A DNA stretch of 64,000 nucleotides from Tumebacillus permanentifrigoris (GTDB lineage: Bacteria; Bacillota; Bacilli; Tumebacillales; Tumebacillaceae), in NCBI RefSeq assembly GCF_003148565.1, contig NZ_QGGL01000001.1, positions 7,659 to 71,658 of the forward strand. The letters are read 5' to 3'. The notes under the pieces are model-generated. The model was not told the DNA's origin, did not search any database, and saw only the letters and a list, made by a program, of their open reading frames with translations. The translations under genes and the position numbers were made by a program. Shown one piece after another: positions 16,309-25,065 of the stretch (its first letter is position 1; each line of letters opens with the position of its first letter).

Positions 16309-18855
16309 TTATAGGTGTGCAGTGCTAGGTTGTTCATCTCTTATCATACCATACTTACCATCTTGTAACTCGACCAGTCGGACAGGTTCGCCGCCCGTTT
16401 GCATCACGCGTTCCACTTCCTGCTCGCGGCAGGTGAACAGGAAAATCTGCCGTTGCAGGGCTTCCTCGCGCAACACGCCCAGCACCGCGTCGAGGCGGTC
16501 ATCGTCATAGCGGCGGAATGGCTCGTCAAGCAACAGCGGCAGTCGTTCCCCGCCGGAGATGCTCCAGCCGGACAGCGCCAACCCCATCGCAAACGAGATC
16601 TGGTCGATCGTGCCTTCACTCAGCGCCGAGAGATCGACCGTGTAGCCGGAGTCGGGCGACACAGCGGTGATCCCGTCGGTGCCGTCGAGAAACACTTCGC
16701 CGTAGCGCCCCTGTGTGACGCGGGACGAGACGTCGGCCAGTGTCGCGGCGAACTTCGGTGCGATCGCTTGGTACAATTCATCGCGCACCTCGCCCCAGAC
16801 TTCGGCTGCGAGGAGCAACGCCTCGCGCTCCTCTGTGAGCAGATGCAGGTCCGCGTCCGCAAGTTCCTTCTCCAGCAACAGGTCCGCGAGCGATTTTTGT
16901 CCTTCGACGAGCGTCGCGTATCGCGTTTGGGCGACGGCGACGGTGCTTTTCTGATCGAGCAGCAAGCGTTCGGCTGCATCCCAACTCTGGTAGAGAGCGT
17001 CGAGGTCGTGTGTTGCCACTTCCTCCGCTTGCCACAGCAGGGACGGAGCTTGGGGAGATACACCAAACCGGGCGGCGATCTCCGCCCAACGGGACAGGTC
17101 GGATTCCAACGTCTGCAAGTCGAACTGCAATTGATTCAACTCGCGCTCCCAGACCGTCGCTTGTTGGTGGAGCGCACGCGCCTCGCTGAAGCGCGTCTCC
17201 CACCGCGCGATCTCCGCACGCAGTCGTTCCGCGTCCAAGGAGCTCGCCTGCGTCTCTTGACCCCCGAGCTGGCGGAGCAAGCGGCGGGCGAGGATGTCGC
17301 GCTCCCCGGTGGCGCGGGACACTTCACCCGACAGCCACAACGTCTGGCGCTCGTAGAGGGTGACTTGCTCGCGGGCCTTGACCAGCGCGTTCCACTTCTG
17401 ACGGTATTGGCGCGGCGTGTCGACTTGGAAGCGGGCGAGCAAGTCTTGCAATTGCTGCTCCAGCCGTTCCTGTTCATGGCGCACCGCTTCGCGCTCGCAG
17501 GCTTCCTGCTCCCGCGCCGCTTCCCAGCGCTCGATGTCGCTCTGGATGCGCGAGATCGTGAGGAAGGTCAACACCGTGAACGCCACGCAGGCGAGGACGA
17601 CGAGGATCGCCGCCCAATGCAGGAAGGTCAGCGGCGTCGTCAAAACGGCCGCCACACCGCCCATCCAGACTTTGCCCCGCGCTTGTTTCTGAGCGACCTG
17701 CATCGCAACGCGCTCGCTCTCATCGGTCTCCTCCACTTGTTCGCTGGCGTGCGCTTCATACCATTCCAGACGCTGGGCCATGCGTTCGACGTCGAGCAGT
17801 TGCGATTCTTCAAAAGCGCGGTGCTCCGCGACATAGCGCGAGGCTTCCTTGGACTCCGCTTGGAGCGTGTCGAGGCGCTTTTGGTAGTTGTCGAGTTCCT
17901 TTTTGGCGTTGAGCAAGCGGTTGAAGTCCGTTTGCAGTTCGCGGAAGGTCTCTTCGTTGAGGTTCGCAAGTTCCGTCGTTGCCGCCGCACGGTTTTGCTC
18001 CAGCGCGTGCGTCAGTTGTTCGACCTGCACCCGCAATTCAGTGCGTCTGACCTCCTGCATGCTCAGGTACTGACCGAGTTGGTCGGTCAGTTGGTCGCGC
18101 AACATCTGCTCCTCGCGCGCAAACTCCTGCCACTCGCTCTCCGTCTGCTCCGCCGCTTGTCGAGCCCCCGCTTGGGTGCGTTCGCGCTCCAAGGCATCGT
18201 TGAGAGCGCGATGGCGATCGTCGCGCAGTTTCACAGCTTGTCCATACGGCTTGGTGGCAGCACGCTCGCTGCCGAGGGCTTCGAGGCGCTTGGTGATCGC
18301 CTCGGTGGCGAGCCGCATCTGCTGTTGCTCTTGGGTGGCAGGTGCGTCGCCCTCCGCGCTCTCGCCGCCTGCGCGGACACTATCTCGCAGCCATGCGATC
18401 CGGTCGCGGTCGCGCACCGGCCCCACGCACAAGGCATGGGCAAAAAGGTCGCGGTCCGCGCCCACCAACACCTGCGCAAAGTTCGGTTCCTTGCGCGAAT
18501 CCAGCTCAAAGCGGTCGGTGATCTCCTCGCCGCTCTGTTGCAGGTACAGCCGCACCCATTCGTCCTCGCGGCGCAAGTTGCGCTCGATGCGGTACTCCGT
18601 GCCCTCGACTTCGAACCAGAGCACACCGCCGTAGGTGCTGGTCTGCCACGGGCGGTACTTTTGCTCCTCTTCCAAATAGACGGTGCGCTTGCGCTTGGGG
18701 TTTTTCTGCCCGTAGAGCATGGCGAGCAGGAAGTGTTGGAGCGTGGACTTGCCGGCTTCGTTTTTGCCATAGATGACGTTGAGGCCGTCACCAAACGCAA
18801 AGTCTCGGTTGGTGTAGCGGCCGAATCCGTCGATGTGTGCTTTTAGGAGTTTCAT
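16309..18855 (-). CDS. yhaN: YhaN-type SMC-like AAA ATPase
   Basis: An 848-residue SbcC/Rad50-like ATPase. Walker A is GKNEAGKST near residue 34 and the signature and Walker B region is near 780-815 (ISGGERLPLLLDEPFRRYDD). Long coiled coils separate them. Two hydrophobic segments near 400-435 (VWMGGVAAVLTTP and ILVVLACVAFTVLTFL) suggest membrane attachment, as in the YhaN family. It overlaps the yhaO stop by four bases (ATGA), so the nuclease and ATPase are made together, presumably for DNA repair. Confidence 0.88.
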   Translation of the reverse strand: MKLLKAHIDGFGRYTNRDFAFGDGLNVIYGKNEAGKSTLQHFLLAMLYGQKNPKRKRTVYLEEEQKYRPWQTSTYGGVLWFEVEGTEYRIERNLRREDEWVRLYLQQSGEEITDRFELDSRKEPNFAQVLVGADRDLFAHALCVGPVRDRDRIAWLRDSVRAGGESAEGDAPATQEQQQMRLATEAITKRLEALGSERAATKPYGQAVKLRDDRHRALNDALERERTQAGARQAAEQTESEWQEFAREEQMLRDQLTDQLGQYLSMQEVRRTELRVQVEQLTHALEQNRAAATTELANLNEETFRELQTDFNRLLNAKKELDNYQKRLDTLQAESKEASRYVAEHRAFEESQLLDVERMAQRLEWYEAHASEQVEETDESERVAMQVAQKQARGKVWMGGVAAVLTTPLTFLHWAAILVVLACVAFTVLTFLTISRIQSDIERWEAAREQEACEREAVRHEQERLEQQLQDLLARFQVDTPRQYRQKWNALVKAREQVTLYERQTLWLSGEVSRATGERDILARRLLRQLGGQETQASSLDAERLRAEIARWETRFSEARALHQQATVWERELNQLQFDLQTLESDLSRWAEIAARFGVSPQAPSLLWQAEEVATHDLDALYQSWDAAERLLLDQKSTVAVAQTRYATLVEGQKSLADLLLEKELADADLHLLTEEREALLLAAEVWGEVRDELYQAIAPKFAATLADVSSRVTQGRYGEVFLDGTDGITAVSPDSGYTVDLSALSEGTIDQISFAMGLALSGWSISGGERLPLLLDEPFRRYDDDRLDAVLGVLREEALQRQIFLFTCREQEVERVMQTGGEPVRLVELQDGKYGMIRDEQPSTAHL

Positions 18856-19985
18856 GCGTTCACCACCTTGCCGCGTTCGTAGGCATTCAGTCCCATCACC
18901 AGCGCACGCTCGAGCAGCCTGCGCTTTTGTTCATCCGTTTCGGTTGCCAGCCGCTCGCGCAACTTGGCGACATAGCGTCCCGCCGCCGAGGTCGGGAGAT
19001 AGGCATCCCCGTCGAGGTCGGGGTGTGTGCGGTCGGTGAGGCGCACGTGAAACGCGAGGCCCTGCAAGCGTTCGGTGAGGTCGTGTGCGTCGAGATGCAG
19101 ACCTGGATCGACCGCTCCGCCCAGCACGATCTCCAACAGGTCGCGCCCGCGCCACGCCTCGGGGACGGCTGCGCGGATTCGGTCGGCCGCATCGAGCAGG
19201 TGGGTACAGCCGTCGAGTTCGACCTCCACGCGACGGTAGGCGCGCTGCGCGATCGGCAGCCATTCCACCCGTGCCCCGCCGCGCTGCAGTTGCAACAGGA
19301 ACGCGCCATGCTCTCCCGTCTCGTCGTAGCCGAGCGGCTCCAAACTGCCCGCATAGGCCGCTTGCATCAGTCCGGCCTCGTCGAGCAGGACTTGCGCTTG
19401 GTGGTAGTGTCCGAGCGCGATATAGTCAGCACCCAGCGCGAGCAGTTCGTCACGCGAGACGGGCCAATAAGGGGTTGCTTCAGGCGCTTCATAGGAGCCG
19501 TGGATCATCACCACATGCAACAGTCCGTCCGCTGGCACCCGATAGCCTGCCATCGGGTTGTCACGCACCCACTTCTGCCCATAGCCGTATCCATGTACGG
19601 TGAGGCCGAGCTCGGGGAAGGTCTTCGCCTCCACCGCTGGGCCGAACAGGTGGACGTTGTCCGGCCATTCGCCCCACGAGTAGGGGCCGCCGCTCAGCAG
19701 GGCGTCGTGGTTGCCAGGGGTGATCAGCACGGGCAGTTGAAGTTTGCCGAGCAAGTGGCGCACTTCGGAAACTTCCGCTTCTGTCACCCACTCTGCTTCG
19801 AAGAGGTCGCCGGTCAACAGCAGCACATCCGCCCGATGGGTGAGGGCCGCTTCGCACAGCAGGCGAAACGTCCCCAATACTTCCCGGCGGCGGCGACGTG
19901 CTTTTTCAACCCCGAACCCGCTTCCGGAAAATGCGGTGCCGATGTGCAGGTCGCCCGCTTGCAACAGTCTGATCGTCTCGCGCAT
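18852..19985 (-). CDS. yhaO: YhaO-type metallophosphoesterase (SbcD/Mre11-like nuclease)
   Basis: 377 residues from the ATG at 19985, nine bases after AGGAGAGTG. Calcineurin-like phosphoesterase motifs appear in order: GDLHIG near 11, LLTGDLFE near 58, TPGNHD near 90, and MIHGSYE and ALGHYHQ further on. In this family the protein is a DNA end-processing nuclease working with the ATPase encoded directly downstream. Start choice is inferred from the ribosome binding site. Confidence 0.9.
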   Translation of the reverse strand: MRETIRLLQAGDLHIGTAFSGSGFGVEKARRRRREVLGTFRLLCEAALTHRADVLLLTGDLFEAEWVTEAEVSEVRHLLGKLQLPVLITPGNHDALLSGGPYSWGEWPDNVHLFGPAVEAKTFPELGLTVHGYGYGQKWVRDNPMAGYRVPADGLLHVVMIHGSYEAPEATPYWPVSRDELLALGADYIALGHYHQAQVLLDEAGLMQAAYAGSLEPLGYDETGEHGAFLLQLQRGGARVEWLPIAQRAYRRVEVELDGCTHLLDAADRIRAAVPEAWRGRDLLEIVLGGAVDPGLHLDAHDLTERLQGLAFHVRLTDRTHPDLDGDAYLPTSAAGRYVAKLRERLATETDEQKRRLLERALVMGLNAYERGKVVNA

Positions 19986-20136
19986 GGTCGACTTCACTCT
20001 CCTATTCCGTAAAAATCTCTGTCTTACCAATTCTGGATAGGTCTGCTTTTTCCCTGCTGCGAAAGGGCTGGGAGGGTTGATTCGAAGGAAAATGTGGTAA
20101 GATAGGAAATAGCTTTGAAACGAGAGAGGGATTTCT

Positions 20137-20421
20137 GTGTCTGATTACGTAGACGATCTGGAAGTTGAAATCATGCCGGACCTTGATTTGCTGCTGTTGA
20201 GTTGGACGCAGATGGTGGCGATTGAGATGATCGCACCTGATGAAGAAGCACAGGCCGCCAAAACCGATTTGGCCGCGAAGTTGCAGACCGACTTCCATGT
20301 GACGGATCTATTGTTGCAAGAGCGCACGTATACGCATTATGTCGTCAGTTTCCGCGAGCGCAACAAGGAGCGGACGATGGAGTTTGAAATCGAAGAGGTC
20401 GAGAGCATTTACAACCTGTAA
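20137..20421 (+). CDS. Conserved-type hypothetical protein, 94 residues
   Basis: The GTG at 20137 follows GAGAGGG. The product is small, acidic and soluble, with a helical middle (EEAQAAKTDLAAKLQTDF) and a beta C-terminus. I do not recognise the family. It is divergent from yhaO and twelve bases upstream of the membrane protein gene, so the two form an operon ending at the terminator at 20846. Confidence 0.72.
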   Translation: MSDYVDDLEVEIMPDLDLLLLSWTQMVAIEMIAPDEEAQAAKTDLAAKLQTDFHVTDLLLQERTYTHYVVSFRERNKERTMEFEIEEVESIYNL

Positions 20422-20433
20422 GGAGGGGACACC

Positions 20434-20832
20434 ATGCGCAAGGGAATCGTGCGTGGGCTGATCATCGGCTTGGTCAGCGCCGTGGTGATCGTGCTCTACC
20501 AATGGTTGCGGTATCGACCGGACACGACGTTGGATTTGTACACCCGGATCTCGAACGGCGTGTTTCAGTTCGGACTGATCTACTTGATGGTCGGGGTCGT
20601 GATCTTCTCCCGCCTGTTTAGTTTCCGCCGCCGGATGGGGTTGCGAAATTACGTCGAGCTGATGAAGATCAAGACCCGCGAGGAACACCTTGAGAATGAA
20701 AAAGTGAAGGCAGAGCTCAACGAGCGCGACAAAGTCGTGCTGCGCGAGCGCGGTCGTGACGTCACGTTGCTGGTCGCGGCCCTGTTGCTGATGCTCGTCT
20801 CGGTCGTGCTGACATTTGACCAAGTGCAGTAG
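20434..20832 (+). CDS. Small integral membrane protein
   Basis: 132 residues with three predicted membrane helices: 7-23 (RGLIIGLVSAVVIVLYQ), about 45-60 (FGLIYLMVGVVIFSRLF) and 108-128 (VTLLVAALLLMLVSVVLTF). A charged helical loop joins the last two. It may belong to a DUF3899-like family, but I am not sure. A good AAGGAGGGGAC ribosome binding site precedes the ATG. Confidence 0.72.
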   Translation: MRKGIVRGLIIGLVSAVVIVLYQWLRYRPDTTLDLYTRISNGVFQFGLIYLMVGVVIFSRLFSFRRRMGLRNYVELMKIKTREEHLENEKVKAELNERDKVVLRERGRDVTLLVAALLLMLVSVVLTFDQVQ

Positions 20833-20845
20833 TTGTAGCGATTGC

Positions 20846-20885
20846 GTAAAAGCCCATCCCCGCGTCTGCAGGGATGGGCTTTTCT
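20846..20885. terminator. Bidirectional terminator
   Basis: AAAAGCCCATCCC pairs with GGGATGGGCTTTT. It serves the membrane protein gene (plus) and flaG (minus), which converge here. Confidence 0.9.
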
Positions 20886-21201
20886 AGGCTTTGTGGTCAA
20901 ATAGCAAGCCGACAGATTTGATAAATTCCTTTTCAAATTCCACGAACTTCTCAGTTGGGATCTGATGCACTACCTCGCCAGTGGACTGGCTGGTATAGCG
21001 GATAATCACGCGATCGATGTCCTTGTCATAGTTCATCTGCACCTTCGTACCCTGCATCTCTTCGAGTTTTTTCCGCAGTCTGGCCATGCCGTCGGTAACT
21101 TGTTCCGCTGTGACTTTCTTGGCTGGCGCAGGGCTCGGTGCCTGCACACGCACTTCCGCTTCGACTGGTGATGTTGGCTGTGGATACTTCGAAATTTGCA
21201 A
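20884..21201 (-). CDS. flaG: FlaG family flagellar protein
   Basis: 105 residues: a proline-rich N-terminal 30, then the FlaG domain with LRKKLEEM, the beta hairpin VQMNYDKDIDRVIIRY and the GEVVHQIPTEKFVEF motif. The TTG start at 21201 follows GGGAGGGATTTGC. FlaG influences filament length in other bacteria. It is the last gene of the fliD-fliS-fliT-flaG group, but 155 bp and a DnaA-box cluster separate it from fliT. Confidence 0.88.
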   Translation of the reverse strand: MQISKYPQPTSPVEAEVRVQAPSPAPAKKVTAEQVTDGMARLRKKLEEMQGTKVQMNYDKDIDRVIIRYTSQSTGEVVHQIPTEKFVEFEKEFIKSVGLLFDHKA

Positions 21202-21236
21202 GCAAATCCCTCCCTTTTCACAATCCCATGCGAAAG

Positions 21237-21335
21237 TTATTCACAATTCTGGATAAGTTATTCACAGCTACTGTGTATAAACCTACATCTATCCACAGGT
21301 GGAATGTGAAAAGGGCTATGAAGGACTGTGGACAG
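21237..21335. promoter_or_regulatory. Cluster of DnaA boxes
   Basis: Three perfect TTATNCACA boxes: 21237-21245 (+), 21258-21266 (+) and 21272-21280 (-). One-mismatch boxes are at 21248-21256 (-) and 21289-21297 (+), and a two-mismatch box is at 21327-21335 (-). Five boxes fall within 61 bp. Such density suggests a real DnaA-binding site for titration or for control of the flanking genes. No AT-rich unwinding element or dnaA gene is nearby. Confidence 0.7.
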
Positions 21336-21356
21336 AGGATGTCTAGTGCTTTTTTG

Positions 21357-21701
21357 TCATTTCTTTTTATCGAAAAACATCGCGTCAGGCTGGTACGCTT
21401 GCTCATAGGCGGACGTCCGGCGAGACTGCGTGTTCAACTGCTGAATCGATTGCTGGGTCTCCTGCATCGCCTCGCGCAACAACTCCCGAGCGCGGGCGTC
21501 GAGTTGCACGATCTCCTCGGTCAACCGCTGCAAGGCAGGTTCCCCTCGCAGGTTGGGCAACGTCGATTGGCGTTCAATCAGTTTGTCGCGCTGTGCCAGC
21601 AGCTCATCTAAGCGTTCGGCATCAACAATTCGCTCGCTCGTAAGGAACAGGTCGATGATCGCCTGTGTGAGGTCACGGTAAGATGTGAGGAACTCTTGCA
21701 T
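21357..21701 (-). CDS. fliT: FliT-like flagellar chaperone
   Basis: 114 residues, almost all helical, with a heptad-rich core (RLTEEIVQLDARARELLREAMQ). Size and position directly after fliS match the FliT chaperone family, which binds the cap protein FliD. Sequence identity in this family is low, so the name leans on context. Its ATG overlaps the fliS stop (TAATG). Confidence 0.78.
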   Translation of the reverse strand: MQEFLTSYRDLTQAIIDLFLTSERIVDAERLDELLAQRDKLIERQSTLPNLRGEPALQRLTEEIVQLDARARELLREAMQETQQSIQQLNTQSRRTSAYEQAYQPDAMFFDKKK

Positions 21702-22111
21702 TAGGCCAGTCCGTTTGCCACTTGTGCCGATTGGCTTCGGTTGACTTTGATCACTTCAACCCACGTGTTGCGAAGGTCTTCGACGAGGTCGAGCACTTCC
21801 GTCACCAGCGCCGGGTCTTTTTTGATGTTGGCTTGCAAGAGGTGACGGTTCATGAAGTCGTAGAGTGCCATCAGGTTCTTGGAGATCTCCACGTCCATGT
21901 TCAGCGTACACATCAGTTCCGAGATGACGTCTTGTGCACGTTGAATGTTTTTGTTCGTCTCCTCGATTTGCTTGGCTTTCATCGCGTTGATGGCGAGCTT
22001 CAAGAACTTGATCGCACCGTTGTAGAGCATGAGGGTGAGTTCGCCCGGAGGAGCGGTCATGACTTGTGCATTGTTGTACGTTTGTTTGTAGGCGTTCGCG
22101 TTCATCGACAT
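21701..22111 (-). CDS. fliS: Flagellin export chaperone FliS
   Basis: 136 residues with the FliS four-helix bundle: YKQTYNNAQVMTAPPGELTLMLYNGAIKFL at the N-terminus is diagnostic (read here as YKQT, the TAPPGELTLMLYNGA block and IKFL). The ATG at 22111 follows AGGAGGA. In Bacillus FliS binds flagellin and also affects the FliW-flagellin contact. Confidence 0.95.
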   Translation of the reverse strand: MSMNANAYKQTYNNAQVMTAPPGELTLMLYNGAIKFLKLAINAMKAKQIEETNKNIQRAQDVISELMCTLNMDVEISKNLMALYDFMNRHLLQANIKKDPALVTEVLDLVEDLRNTWVEVIKVNRSQSAQVANGLA

Positions 22112-22133
22112 GTATAGGTTCCTCCTCCTAAAA

Positions 22134-23687
22134 TTACTGGCCTAGTTGAGACATCAGCCAGCTGCCTTGCGCATTCATTTTGGACAGTGCTTTCTCGAGC
22201 GCTGCGAATTGCGAATAGTATTGCTGCTCATAACTGCCGAGTTTCGAAGTTTGCGTCGAGATCTGCGTGTTATAGTCGTTGATCTGCTTGGTCAATGGGC
22301 TCGTAGAAGGACTCGTGCTGGCGCGATCACCCATCCGGTTGATGACGTTTTTCAGTGCATACGACAAGCGGGACGCGATCCCCTCATCGCTCGATTTGGT
22401 GAGGACGCCGTGCGAATCGTAGCTGCTAGTGTTGTACTTCGTGAACAACTCCACGACTTTGTCCGGCTCATCGGTGAGCGCTTCGCGCAGTTTTTTCTCG
22501 TCGATGTAGAGATGCTTGTCGGCATACTGGTACTTGTTGCTCCCGGTTACTGCAGCACCCGTGATGCCAATCGAGGTCATCGAATTGTATATCGGATCGG
22601 CGATCGACGCCACTGGTGTCGTAATGTACTGACGGAACTGATCCATCGCCGGTTTCAAAAAATCATCGTTGCGCAGGAGACCAGATTGGGCCTTTTGGTT
22701 CCACGCCAAAATGTCGCTGTCCTTCATGTCCTTTTTTTGAGTGTCGGTCAATGGCGGGAAGTCGCGATAGGATCTTTCGCTTACCTTCGCATCGAGTTTG
22801 TCGATCACTTCGTTATACTTGTCGATGAACGTCTTGATGTTGTTGTACATCGCATCGATGTCCGTTTCCACGGTCAACGTGGTTGTGTAGCTAGGGACGC
22901 CGAGTGCAGCCGGATCGCTCTTCAGAGAGAACGAGACGTTGTTCAAGGTGAAGGTGTTGGTGCGGACTTTGTTGTCGCCCGTGCCATTCAGGTTCACGAT
23001 GGCGTCCTGCCCGATGACAGTCGCTGTCGTGTCTGCTGTTGCCGTTGTCGTATCATTGGTGACAGACAGCTTCAACCCGTTCGAGAGGAAGTGCGAGTTG
23101 TCCAATTCTGTGAGTTGGATCTTCGACGCTTCACCGGTGCTGGTGGAGACCAAGGTCAATTTGTCGATCGCTTTGTCATAGACCGCTTTGACACCCGTTT
23201 GGTTGGAGGCGGCATTGATCTGGCTGACAGTGGTCGTGATCGAGCTTCCTGCGGCGATGGAGATCTTTTTCGTGCCCAGTTCGCCAGTCAGGTTGAATTC
23301 GACCGCCGAGGCGGTGATGCTCTGCGCTGTGTTCGAGGCGACCCCTAGAGCTCCACTGGTCACTTGCGCAGCCTTCGCCACCTGTTTCACTTCCAAGCTA
23401 TACGTCCCGTTGCTCGCACTGCTGGAAGCGGTCGCCGTGACTTTGGTGTCATCGGTCGACGTTGCTTTCTTCGCTGCGAGCGTCGTGCTGAGGTTGACTT
23501 TATCGACGGCGGAACGGAGACCCGCCAACGTCGTGTTCATATCTCGATATGCATCTCGTTTCCACTCGAGGGTGGTGCGCTTTTGAACCATTTTGTCGAT
23601 GGGAATCTGCTTGGCTTGCATGAGTTGCTTGACTAATGTATCTGTGTCGAGACCAGAGGTCCCCAAACCACTGATGCGGATTGGCAT
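22134..23687 (-). CDS. fliD: Flagellar hook-associated protein 2 (filament cap)
   Basis: 517 residues. The N-terminal D0 segment (IRISGLGTSGLDTDTLVKQLMQA) and FliD_C region with the terminal coiled coil (QINDYNTQISTQTSKLGSYEQQYYSQFAALEKALSKMN, given here only as the Q/S-rich helix ending FAALEKALSKMN) are typical. It caps the growing filament. The AAGGAGT ribosome binding site precedes the ATG. A SigD-like promoter lies 40 bp upstream. Confidence 0.95.
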   Translation of the reverse strand: MPIRISGLGTSGLDTDTLVKQLMQAKQIPIDKMVQKRTTLEWKRDAYRDMNTTLAGLRSAVDKVNLSTTLAAKKATSTDDTKVTATASSSASNGTYSLEVKQVAKAAQVTSGALGVASNTAQSITASAVEFNLTGELGTKKISIAAGSSITTTVSQINAASNQTGVKAVYDKAIDKLTLVSTSTGEASKIQLTELDNSHFLSNGLKLSVTNDTTTATADTTATVIGQDAIVNLNGTGDNKVRTNTFTLNNVSFSLKSDPAALGVPSYTTTLTVETDIDAMYNNIKTFIDKYNEVIDKLDAKVSERSYRDFPPLTDTQKKDMKDSDILAWNQKAQSGLLRNDDFLKPAMDQFRQYITTPVASIADPIYNSMTSIGITGAAVTGSNKYQYADKHLYIDEKKLREALTDEPDKVVELFTKYNTSSYDSHGVLTKSSDEGIASRLSYALKNVINRMGDRASTSPSTSPLTKQINDYNTQISTQTSKLGSYEQQYYSQFAALEKALSKMNAQGSWLMSQLGQ

Positions 23688-23726
23688 GACGTAATCACTC
23701 CTTTACCGAATATATCTCTAGTCTCT

Positions 23727-23753
23727 GTATCGGCAGGGATGGACACGACATGA
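23727..23753 (-). promoter_or_regulatory. Candidate SigD promoter of fliD
   Basis: On the minus strand GCCGATAC (23727-23734) matches seven of eight positions of the SigD -10, with a weaker -35 (TCAT, 23750-23753) at the canonical 15-bp distance. Confidence 0.6.
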
Positions 23754-23818
23754 GTGCGATATTCAGGCGTTTGGGGAGATTATCTAGATCTATCTCGTCC
23801 AATCGCCGTTTAGATACA

Positions 23819-23853
23819 AAAAGAGTCCGCCTGAAGTTTCGGCGGACTTTTTT
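23819..23853. terminator. Terminator of the glycosylation operon
   Basis: GTCCGCC pairs with GGCGGAC, extended by A and T runs, just past the pseC stop. It ends the long minus-strand operon that begins near the Maf genes. Confidence 0.9.
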
Positions 23854-23854
23854 G

Positions 23855-25051
23855 TCAAGCTTTGTAGAAGTGTGCATGTACTTTTCCAACTGCGCGGATG
23901 ACGTCTGCGATGTCCTCTGCACTCATCTTGGGGAACAGCGGAATCGTGATGATCTCCTCGTACAAGGCCTCCGCATGCGGGCAAAGACCTTTTTCGTACC
24001 CCAGACCTTGGTAGTACGGTTGAGTATAGACGGGTATGTAATGCACGTTGACGCCGATGTTCTCCGCACGCAGCGCCTCAAAGATCTGCTTGCGTGATGC
24101 AGTGAACTTGTCGCGTTGGAAGCGCAGGATGTAGAGGTGCCACGAGGAGTTCGTATCCTCGTGCTGGAACGGTGTCACGATGCCTGCGAATTCGACAAAG
24201 GCTTGGTCGTATGCGGCGACGATCTCACGGCGGCGCGCGACAAACTCATCGAGACGCTGCATCTGCGACGTGCCAAGTGCCGCTTGCAAATCGGTCATGC
24301 GATAGTTGTAGCCGAGTTCATGCATCTCATGGTACCAAGGACCTTCATCCGGCTTGGTCAGCAACTTCGCGTCCCGGGTGATGCCATGTGAGCGGAACAG
24401 GCGCAACTTCTCCGCATATTCCTCGCGATCGGTGACGATGATCCCGCCCTCGCCCGTGGTGATGTGCTTGACCGGGTGAAACGAAAACATCGTCATGTCA
24501 GCCAGCGTTCCGACCTTGCGATCCTTGTACGTCGCGCCGATCGAATGCGCCGCATCCTCGATCAACACCAGCCCATGCTCATCAGCAAGGCGACGGAAGG
24601 CGTCCATCTCTGCCGGCTGGCCGGTGAAATCGACGGGAATCAGGGCTTTGGTGCGCTCCGTGATCTTGGCGCGCACCGCCTCCGGGTCGAGGTTGTAGGT
24701 GTCGGGACGGATGTCAGCAAAAACGGGCGTACCGCCCTGGTACAAAACACAGTTCGAAGAAGCCACGAAGGTGATCGGAGAGGTGATCACTTCATCGCCC
24801 GGCCCGATGCCCGCGGCAAATGCAGCTCCGTGCAACGCGGCCGTGCCGTTGCTGAAAGCGACCGCATACTTCGCACCGCAGGAATCTGCCACGGCACGTT
24901 CGAAGGCGTCGATATTTGGGCCTTGTGTGATAAAGCTGCCGCGCAAGGTGTCGACCACCGCTTGCACGTCATGATCCTCGATCCATTGCTGACCATAGGA
25001 GAGCACGGAGGTGCGCACAGGTGCGCCGCCGTAGAGGGCGAGTTTTTCCAA
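23855..25051 (-). CDS. pseC: DegT/DnrJ aminotransferase, PseC-like
   Basis: A PLP-dependent aminotransferase of 398 residues from the TTG at 25051, eight bases after GGGAGG. The longer frame overlaps the upstream gene. Features are GPNIDAFERAVA, the FSNGTAALHGA phosphate cup, DAAHSIGA and the PLP lysine in SFHPVKHITTGEGG near 190. The best match in pathway terms is the UDP-4-keto-6-deoxy-L-AltNAc transaminase of pseudaminic acid synthesis. It is the final gene of that operon. Confidence 0.88.
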   Translation of the reverse strand: MEKLALYGGAPVRTSVLSYGQQWIEDHDVQAVVDTLRGSFITQGPNIDAFERAVADSCGAKYAVAFSNGTAALHGAAFAAGIGPGDEVITSPITFVASSNCVLYQGGTPVFADIRPDTYNLDPEAVRAKITERTKALIPVDFTGQPAEMDAFRRLADEHGLVLIEDAAHSIGATYKDRKVGTLADMTMFSFHPVKHITTGEGGIIVTDREEYAEKLRLFRSHGITRDAKLLTKPDEGPWYHEMHELGYNYRMTDLQAALGTSQMQRLDEFVARRREIVAAYDQAFVEFAGIVTPFQHEDTNSSWHLYILRFQRDKFTASRKQIFEALRAENIGVNVHYIPVYTQPYYQGLGYEKGLCPHAEALYEEIITIPLFPKMSAEDIADVIRAVGKVHAHFYKA

Positions 25052-25065
25052 CGAGGTTTCCTCCC

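Noticed and set aside
16399-18846. 815-codon plus-strand ORF opposite yhaN
   Set aside because: Antisense shadow with low-complexity composition. The opposite frame has all the ATPase motifs.
21237-21335. Chromosomal replication origin
   Set aside because: DnaA boxes are dense, but there is no dnaA, dnaN, rnpA or rpmH nearby and no AT-rich unwinding stretch. Better read as a DnaA titration or regulatory site.
22146-23348. 400-codon plus-strand ORF opposite fliD
   Set aside because: No start signals or domains. fliD on the other strand is unambiguous.
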